From positions 16,616,001 to 16,680,000 of the forward strand of contig NC_135123.1 in assembly GCF_050908995.1 (NCBI RefSeq): a DNA stretch of 64,000 nucleotides, given 5' to 3'. The notes beneath the pieces are model-generated. The model saw nothing but the letters and a program-made list of their open reading frames with translations, was not told where the DNA came from and did no database searches. The translations under genes and the position numbers were made by a program. This stretch comes from Andrena cerasifolii (lineage: Eukaryota > Arthropoda > Insecta > Hymenoptera > Andrenidae). Positions 55,901-64,000 of the stretch are shown here, one piece after another (the stretch's first letter is position 1; every line of letters starts with the position of its first letter).

Positions 55901-58900
55901 GGATGTGCAAATCTAGCTGGATTTAACGGACAGCTTTCGCAGGGCAAACTATACGCAACGCGAAAGAAAAAAACCGATACCACCGTTGGATTTTCAAGCT
56001 CAAAGTAGACTCCAGGTAGGCTGAGAATGGTTCAGCATTGTTTACATTCGAACGCGCCCGGAACAATGGGAATCCATTAAAAGCCAGTGGCCAGTTTGCT
56101 TTGGAATTATACATTTGCGCGTCGAGTGCACACGCTGTTTCACTCGCCCCGCGAAGCGTGATAAGTGTGATCGGGGCCATTTTTTAAAGTGCCCCGCGTT
56201 TACGCCGTAGAACGTCGATTAACGAAGTGTCGGATTTCTGGGAAATTAATTTCATGGGTATCGATCAATTATGCTCAAACATAGTAGATACCACACCGTA
56301 TCTCGATCTACCATAGATCGTTCAAGGGGATGTTACTGTCTAATTGTTAGAAATTATTTGCCTGAAGTGCCCTGCTAATTAAATAGGATTTCTGTATTCT
56401 GAATGAAATATTCTGTGTCATCCGGTAATACAGGTTTGTGGGGAGGAAAATTTCAATGAAGGGGGTGGAAAATTTGATCACAAAGAATAAATACTAATTT
56501 ACAGGGAAATACCAAACAACTTCATTGGGAAGAAAAAATTATTACACAATTCTCACATATTCTCGGGAAACGAAACTCTTTTTTATTACGAATAATTATG
56601 TCACATTTACTGATCCATACGTTTCTACCCAATTTTCTTAAAAATCAGCACCGCGCGACGAAACTTCACTCCGAGTCCTCCACTTATCCGCGGCGGTGCT
56701 GTCGATGGGAATTTAGACTACGATAAACCAAATTGTGGAGTATGGAATATTCATGCAAATAAACGGTGGCTTCATGCGCGTGGATATTTTAAACTATTAA
56801 GGGCACACGGTTAAGATAATCCCAGATACGTTGATCGTGTCCTCGCGGCGCGTGGAGCGGTCTGCTCATCTTTGAAGTGGGCAGCTGCAACCGGGGGCTT
56901 TCTATATATAAAACACGGCGAGCAGGACGTGGAAGGCAGACGCCGAAAATTCTCCCAAATATTTAATCGCGTCAGATTCCCGCCAAGAGCTTAGAAAGCG
57001 TTAACTCGATTTCTTATCGCGCTCTAATAAATCCAGGAAAATTAAGCGCGCCCCAGACGCAGCGGCGTTCGCGATTTCCTGGCTCGTTTTCTCTGTCTGC
57101 ATTTCACGGTGCTCGGAGGGGAAAGGGATTAAAATTTCCTGGATGTCTTACGACTCTTGCGCGGAACCTTTGTTGGAATTAAATAATCGTCACGCGGCTC
57201 AGCAGCTTGAGTTGGACAAATTTTTTGAAGACAAGGTGAAAGAGTTTAGAGAGAGGTGTAATCACGAAGTGGAAGATATAGATCGGTACTGAGCCATTTG
57301 AATTTGGAGGAGGTTCGAGGAATTGTATTACGATAATAATGTTCTGTTGTGGCTAATTTTTAATTGCATGGAAATGCGATAAATAGGGTGCTTCTTTTTA
57401 AAATCTTGAAATTAGATATGAGTCAGTTTATGGAATATTCAGAATACGAAATTGACCGCTTTAGTATATTGTTGGTGGACGTAAGATATGGCGTGGTTTG
57501 TGGTTTGTGGCTTTCGAAATGCACGGTGGTGGCAAATGCATTAAACAGGTACTTCATTATAACGTAATGGAAGTTTGAGGTGCACTGTGATTGAGCAATC
57601 ATGGGTCGAGTTTTCCCACTATACTTTTAATAATTGAATATTAATGAAATGAAATGTACCACCAAATTCGACTATGCAGTATTTAAGAAGACGAGTATCA
57701 CATGCATCGGTTCACACAAAATTTTATTATTACCTGATTTTGCAATCAAGAGTTCAGTTTATGGCCCCCTCTATACTACACCATACCTACTACCTCATAA
57801 AACCAACTACATGTTATTAATGACAAGAACTTTTAACGATAGCACCTGAAATTGTAAATATCACAAAAGTAGTAATTTAACACCCCACGATGCAACAGAT
57901 AATTATTTATTCTTCACTGGTGACCAAAAAGTTTAATCTATAAGGCGTTATATACGAGCGTATATACACTGTTATTCCTCATTTAAATGCAAATGCAATC
58001 CAACGTGGGTCAAATGAAAAAAGTAGATTGTATTCCAAAGTCAATAACGAGTTTGCATATTCTTTCTTAAATGTTCAGTTTCGAGCAAGCCATTGAAACT
58101 GGCGTATCGAAGGGGATGCACAAACGGTGGAACTAAATCTATTGTTTATAAAGTGTTTATAGAATAAGCACGTGCAATTGCACAGTGGAATGCAAATATA
58201 TTATTAATCTTTAATTGATACGTAGCCTGCTGGTGCATGATTCAATGCCGTCGAATATATGGCCGCACGAAATGGCCTGCTATCGACTTTCGATCGGAGG
58301 TGGAAAACGGAATATAAAGAACTTTTATTCGGAAGGAAATTTATGGCGTCGATAGTGACAATTTTTTTATCGGTCTCCATAAAACTTTAACTACCCCTGA
58401 ATAAATGAAATTGGCGTTCGTTGAAGCAACTGACAGTTTTAGAGCGCACAAAACGCTGGTTTTTAATTAACAAACTTCGCCTGCCGTTCGGTGCTAAATC
58501 ATCCCGATAAACTGCATAAACAATTGGAAGATGGATAAGACACGAATGAACAATGGCGGTTTATAAATCATAAGAATCCTGACCACGATCGAAAATCAAA
58601 AAGACTATGCAACTTTAGTTAGGTTTGCTGTTTTGCCAAAAGGGATATGGAGAATTAATTAATCTGTTGCTCTAATAATTTGTTAATACGCAACTAAGGG
58701 ATTTAACAGAGTGCATACTCCGTGTCAGGAATATTAATTTCATTTTTACTACATGCTGTAATTTTCGTTTTTCTATGCTTTTCTCTATCTGGAATAGTTT
58801 TTTAATGGACGTGTTATTAAACCAGGGCTCTACTAGTGTTCAAAATATAAAAATATCCCCAATTCGAAGCCAGTAAAGCTTGCTTTGTCAAATGAAACTT

Positions 58901-60208
58901 GATTTTCCGAAAAACACCATAAATATCTAAAATATTCGAGGGTGTTTAAAAGAACTTCCACGTGCTGAAAATATACAAGTACTTAGAAATCACTTTGGAA
59001 TCATAAAAGAATATACAAAATATTCGTTCAATTCAAATTAAAACAAATCACTTGAACTTCTTCCAACCTTTTCACTACCTAAGTATTTCTAAGGAAGCCT
59101 ATTCTCATATCACAATTCATGCAATCTTTAAAACCACTCCAGAGGACCAAATTTTCTATTACAAAATCACTGAAAATATTCCCTTACTTTAACGCAAGTT
59201 TCATTTATTTCCTCGCTTGAAAATATTCAAGCGGGCCCCCTGAAAATCCCAAGAATTCAAGACTCGTCCTTGAAATGCAAGCCTATTTGCACACCACTCG
59301 TTGTCACGGCTGTTGTTTGTTAACAATCCCAAGTGCGAGTACAGAAAAATCGGCACGTGGAAGGGCAACCTTCCAGAGTGGTCAGAGGAACCCCTTCCCC
59401 TTTATTCTTCGGTTAGGTCTGGGTTTTGTTGGCCTCTAGCCAGCAGGACAGTCATCTGCGATCATCTCGAACGGAACGGTCGTTTCGAGAACCGACCGGA
59501 AGTCCTCGTTTTCCGTACGATTAATTCAGTAGCCGAAGCCCCCGTGCGGGAGTACCTGTGGAGCTCTGAAAAGTTTCAAACGTCATCTTCTCTGAAACGT
59601 ATTTCTTGGGAGATTGATCGTAATCGGTGCAAAGAACACTGACAGTGATAGAAGTTCCTTCATTGGTGAGGATATTAATTTAACATTGCTGAGGGACATT
59701 GTTAACGTGATATGTCACGTGAGTTTTGTGACAATAATTTTTTAACTGCACGTTGAACTCTGCGGATAATGAAAATTCTGCTATATTGAGGATTGTGATG
59801 GATCGACGTTGATCAGAGTCAAATTGTAGGCTTGATTATATTTGGAGCTTCTCAATCATAAATGTTGGATTCTCTCAGTGTAATTTTTAAGGTGATATTG
59901 CTTTCGTGGAACATGTGAGAGGAAGGATTTTATTCGCGAACAATGGACTTGTATCGCGCGCCATTTTATTGATATTTTATTATGGCACGGTTAAGCTACA
60001 TTTTAATGAAATGCATTATAATTATGAATAGGTTAAATCGTAATTATGTGGATGATACATAATTGCGTGATACAATTGTTAGTGATTTATTGATACGATA
60101 ATTTGTGGCGTCTGGTTTGATTTGAGGGATAAAATCGGGCCGAATTGATTGAAATGCAGTATATGGTGGAAAGCGAAGATTAACTCATTAATGAAAATTA
60201 AATGATAA
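55901..60208. other. Gene-free region
   Basis: 55901-57130 is GC-richer, with TATATATAAAA at 56903 in a CpG-rich setting (possible TATA box, no transcript evident). 57200-59280 is AT-rich and featureless. The 113-codon frame 59301-59642 (plus) is unrecognised. I see no repeat boundaries. Confidence 0.45.
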
Positions 60209-61140
60209 ATGCCGATCGTACGTTTTCTGGATTTTGGAAATACTGGCTTTTCAAATTTTCAACGTGTGATTTCAAATCTTGGCAAGCTAATTAATTTCAT
60301 GTGCGTTAGCCCAAAGTACCTATTTTACACTGTGTCACAAACATTTATCATTCGAAGTATTCCACATACATTTATATATTCATGCCGAAATATTAACGAA
60401 CTTTTTGCCATGTGTTTGAAGCATTCAAAAATTTTCAACAATTTCAATTTTGCACATTTACACTTTGTAACTTCTCCACTTACCGCTCAATCATCAAAAA
60501 TATTTCTCCTTAGTTACACATTCACGGTAATATACAATATTAAATACCAATTCCCTCTCTTCTATTCCATACCCCAATTAAGGATTAAATATAGAGTACA
60601 ATATCGCCTTTATCACACTCCGAGTCATAGCATAAAGAAGTGATATCAATTAGCAGAGGGGGAGAGAATGAGAAGAGACGTAAATGCAACAATTGTAGTC
60701 GTCCGAATGCTATAAAATCCAGTATCGGATTTTTTATTTCGGTAGAAAATTTGACTGATGAAAATTCCACGACAGAAGCTACATCCGTGAACGGGCTCGG
60801 TGATTACACCTTTTTTTCAACGGGCTCAATAGCTAAAAATCGGTATCGACGTTTCCAGAAGGGATTCAACGTTGTTGGATCTCGTGTCGCCCGACGCGAA
60901 ACTCCGACACGACGAAAACGCATCGATCATCCGTTAAAATTATGTAAACGTCGTTTAGTTGCGGCTGCAGGCTCGGCTCGTAATAATTCAGCACGATCGA
61001 CAATCAGATCGAACCCACATCGATTCGGTCAATCCGCGAACAAGGAGCGAGTTGCATTACAGCTATCGAGCAGGATGTTAGTTGGCATTCGATGCGATAA
61101 TCAAAATGAAATCGTTGCGACAGGGAGGCGATATCGCTGA
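60209..61140 (+). other. Two successive open frames, not recognised
   Basis: A 144-codon ATG frame (60209-60643) in AT-rich DNA is followed, overlapping by a few bases, by a 166-codon frame (60640-61140) that opens with GTG rather than ATG. The first is rich in Phe, Ile, Ser and Leu, as AT-rich DNA would give by chance. The second is Arg-rich from CpG-rich sequence. Neither shows a known domain. I regard both as probably chance frames. Confidence 0.25.
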
Positions 61141-64000
61141 TTGGTTTATTGAAAAAATTAGAAGTCGCACGTGAGAAAATTTCCACATATTTTGTATATT
61201 CATTTCCATGCTTTTATGTAAGCAAGACTCACTTTAAGCAGTATACGAATATGTAATCTGTAGTTAAATCTTACTTAATTTCCCCTATTTTCAACTGTGA
61301 TTTGAAGTAGCCAAACCTCACTCAAATCAATTTCTGAAGATAGTTTCAGGTTCGGGATTAAAAACAGCATTACTTTGTCACGAGTCGTTTTAAAATTTTC
61401 ACAAATTTTAAATTTACCTACTAAATCGACGCACCCTACTATCATGGGTCAAAATGGACCCAGTAGTCACTATCAACGATCCAGCTACCCACCATCCCCT
61501 CTACAGAGTTTATAGCACCCAAAACGATATTTCTCAGCCGGCGGTACACATTCAGGCAGTAACAGCCCCGGGAGCGGTGCGCCGCTAAAAAAATTCATTT
61601 CGAAGAGAATTAATTCCCAGCCAAAGCGGAATAACGCGCCGCGGTGCTTGTACGTTAAAAATTACCGAGTCGACTAATCTCTTAAGTCCGGCGTTAAATT
61701 TTGCGGAGCCCGCGATTGCAATTTAAGCCAACGTGGTTAACGGCCGGGTATACACGCGGCAGCGGTGTCTTGCGGCGCTTTAATCGGTGGGAGAAACCGC
61801 GATCGGGCGCTTCCCCGCCCGCCAGCAGAAGATGAAAACGACCTTTCACCGTTGCAAATCCGCGCGGCGGAGGGCTTTTTTCCGGATGAAAAAATCCGCG
61901 GTTCCCTGCTGCTGCGACACAACCGCTGTGGGGGTTGAAAACCTTTGGACCCGACCGAAAACCATAAAAAAAAAAGCAGCGCGAAGCGCGCTACTGCGGG
62001 GCCATTTAGGAAGATCGATCGATCCCGCGAATACGTACCGAATGATCGATGCGCCGTTTCCTATCGTGTTGGCTCCCTTTTTCTGAAATGAAAGAGACGA
62101 TTCATTTGTCGCCGGGGACAAATCACCGACTTTCCTTGGCCGTTGTGCAGCGCGCAACGCGATTTCGCGGAAACGGTTTCGAGAGTGTTTGCCGTCTTGT
62201 CGCTGTGTTTGCGAGGAGATTTCAGGAGAAATTCCCTGTGATATTGTCCAATGTTTCGCGATGGGGACATTTTTTCATGCGTTGGTTGTCGTAGGGTGAT
62301 TTAGAGGGTTTGGAAGGGGTTTAGAAGTTCATTTTAAGTGGACAGTGTTGTGCATTCTGTGTTTGATGGTTATTACCCTTTTGTAGAGCATTTTTTTTCT
62401 ATTTCTAGACTATTATTGGGGTACAAATTAATATGTGATGTGAAAAGAAGAGAAATTGGTTAGCCATGGTTTGGATTATTGTGAAATCCAGTGCCTATGT
62501 ATTTGTAGTGAATTTAAAATCGAAATTTTTTGTTCATATGGAAGGAGACAGGATTTACAATGATGATGAAGTATGCGGATATCATTTGAGGTAATGCATT
62601 TAGAACTGGATATCTGTTGGGCTTTATAGTGCCTTATTAAGATGAATGGGGAAACTGGAATTAAGAGATTGATTAATGAAGGGAACTCCGAGTATGTACT
62701 TCCCCATATCTCGATATCTTCATTTTCTTGATTATGCATCCACAAAAACAGTTGTTTCTGAACGAGTATATTCCTCTATTTCCTCAGTATTCAAAATACT
62801 AAAGTCTACTTTTTTTGCGCTCTATATATTAAGAAGCGGATCACTTGTCAACAACATCTATCAATTACACGACTATGCAGTGTATGCTCAAAACCCCAAA
62901 AGACTGCGTTGTAATCCCCCAATACACTGCAACCTAAAATCATAGTTTCACTACTGTTTAACCATTCCTCCAATACAAACATTCCCCCCGAATTGCTTTC
63001 AAACTGCTACCATTGAGCACTATGTAGAACCATCTCTGTGGAAACAAAAAAGAAGTGAAGCAAAGCTCACGTATGTATATTTATACATTCAACTACACCC
63101 CATATCTCCAAATTCACAACAAAAAAAGATACATTATTTCCATACCTTTTTTAAACAACACATTCTCCAGAACTGCCTGTTACACAGTGTCCGAAAAAAA
63201 ACTGAACAGTATAATCGCGAGTCAAACCACCGGGGCTGTCGGTCGTTTATGTGGATTTCGAGTAAACTCGCTGCACATCGGATGGACACCATTGTCGAGC
63301 CACGTGGTTCGCGCAGCACGCGGCGAAATTCATTTCATTCCCGTATTATAAAAGGAGCATCACACCACACCGTGTCTCGTAAAACAAACGCTGGTGATTG
63401 TTCCTCCGGCGTTGGCCACCCCGCGAGACTCATGCGCGGTTGTTTTTTGAGCGGCCTGCACGATCCTCAGCCGCGCGCCAGGAAATCAGTGTTAATTTTC
63501 CCGTTGCTCGCGATTTATTTTCCACCTGCACGCGGGGAGGCGGGTTTATCGGCGAAAAAATATTTGTCAATCCGTGTAGGAGCGTTTACATCCTGATGTA
63601 AACGTCAGCGCGCGTGACGCATAATCCAGATTTGTTGCGGAATAAATCGCGAACACGGGCGAGCAGAATTTATTTCGCCGTGGATTCGAATCGCGCGCGA
63701 CCGAATTTGTTATCGCGAGAATATCGTCCGCTCCCTCGCGATTAAGCTCCCTGGAAACGAACAAGTCGCTGCGATTGAATTCTTGCGGCGGATAAGCCTG
63801 CTAGTTTGGGGGTGGTGGGTGTGTATGAGTTGGTTTGGGTAATTAATTCAGAGGGAAAAATGTTTCGAAATTGGAGGTGCAAACTTCATTGGGTGGTTAA
63901 TGGAACTTGTCAGGAGAGGCTAGCAAATTTTGGTGGAGGAAGGTTCATAAAGAATGGCTGAGGTATTCAATTTTTTTGCAATACTGTCTTATAATAACGT
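61141..64000. other. Gene-free region with two CpG-rich blocks
   Basis: 61545-62270 and 63210-63780 are CpG-rich with overlapping frames on both strands and no recognised protein. At 61443-61474 a short hairpin pairs ACTA and TGGGTC with GACCCA and TAGT. A good TATA-like word, TATAAAAGG, is at 63347-63355, with no clear initiator 25-35 bases on. 62290-63050 is AT-rich and featureless. Confidence 0.45.
63347..63355 (+). promoter_or_regulatory. Possible TATA box
   Basis: TATAAAAGG in CpG-rich surroundings. No initiator motif at the expected distance and no downstream gene recognised, so this is weak. Confidence 0.15.

Noticed and set aside
60209..61140. Two adjacent frames that overlap by a few bases, resembling a bacterial operon
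   Set aside because: The window is clearly eukaryotic, the second frame lacks ATG, and amino-acid composition follows base composition.
1..64000. CRISPR arrays, rRNA and tRNA genes
   Set aside because: No regularly spaced short direct repeats with unique spacers, no rRNA-like conserved stretches, and no tRNA cloverleaf with a proper TTCRANYC arm were seen.

Overview
The window looks like non-coding DNA from an insect nuclear genome. A hymenopteran (bee, wasp or ant) is the best guess. AT-rich stretches alternate with short GC-rich blocks in which CpG is not depleted, intergenic DNA is long, and the mobile elements are of the animal mariner/Tc1, hAT, piggyBac-like and Helitron-like kinds. I found no protein-coding gene I can defend, and no rRNA or tRNA. 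Open reading frames reach only about 145-200 codons. The longest lie mostly in GC-rich blocks, often overlap on both strands, and show no domain I recognise. The window is most simply an intergenic desert or the inside of a very large intron.

What can be supported is a set of mostly short, non-autonomous mobile-element remnants. Two hAT-type miniature elements are complete with perfect 8-bp target-site duplications (16381-16740 and 23900-24131), and a third has a decayed duplication (18502-18749). A mariner 3' end with readable transposase C-terminus lies at 26619-26766, and a Tc1-like terminus sits in an inverted arrangement at 8731-9017. Other terminal-inverted-repeat elements lie at 28559-28801 and 48918-49151. 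Three elements at 25609-25850, 31821-31991 and 54051-54280 share an unusual end built from a doubled motif. A 643-bp palindromic foldback flanked by TTAA lies at 51883-52525. Two pairs of dispersed repeats occur in opposite orientation: 14945-15060 with 19440-19665, and 19682-19890 with 39776-39991.

Layout: 0-9 kb is AT-rich with a 150-bp inverted repeat, an (AT)n tract and a TTAA-linked candidate element. 9-20 kb has two GC-rich blocks, a 57-bp tandem array, two hAT elements and the clustered dispersed repeats. 20-34 kb holds another hAT element, the mariner remnant, several miniature elements and GC-rich blocks near 26, 31 and 33.5-34 kb. At 34.3-34.7 kb a 96-nt stem-loop abuts a foldback element. 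35-49 kb contains a degenerate 10-bp array (41.7-41.95 kb), a piggyBac-like miniature element (43.2 kb) and a 57-bp duplicated segment (43.83 and 44.87 kb) whose differences fall mainly at every third base. 49-64 kb has the large foldback, GC-rich blocks near 53, 57, 62 and 63.5 kb, and a homeodomain/POU-type motif cluster near 55.6-55.8 kb.

The features do not form a pathway or operon. The two things most likely to matter beyond repeat annotation are hairpins able to give small RNAs (34297-34392 and 51883-52525) and possible cis-regulatory blocks. All calls were made by eye. No alignment, folding or database search was run.
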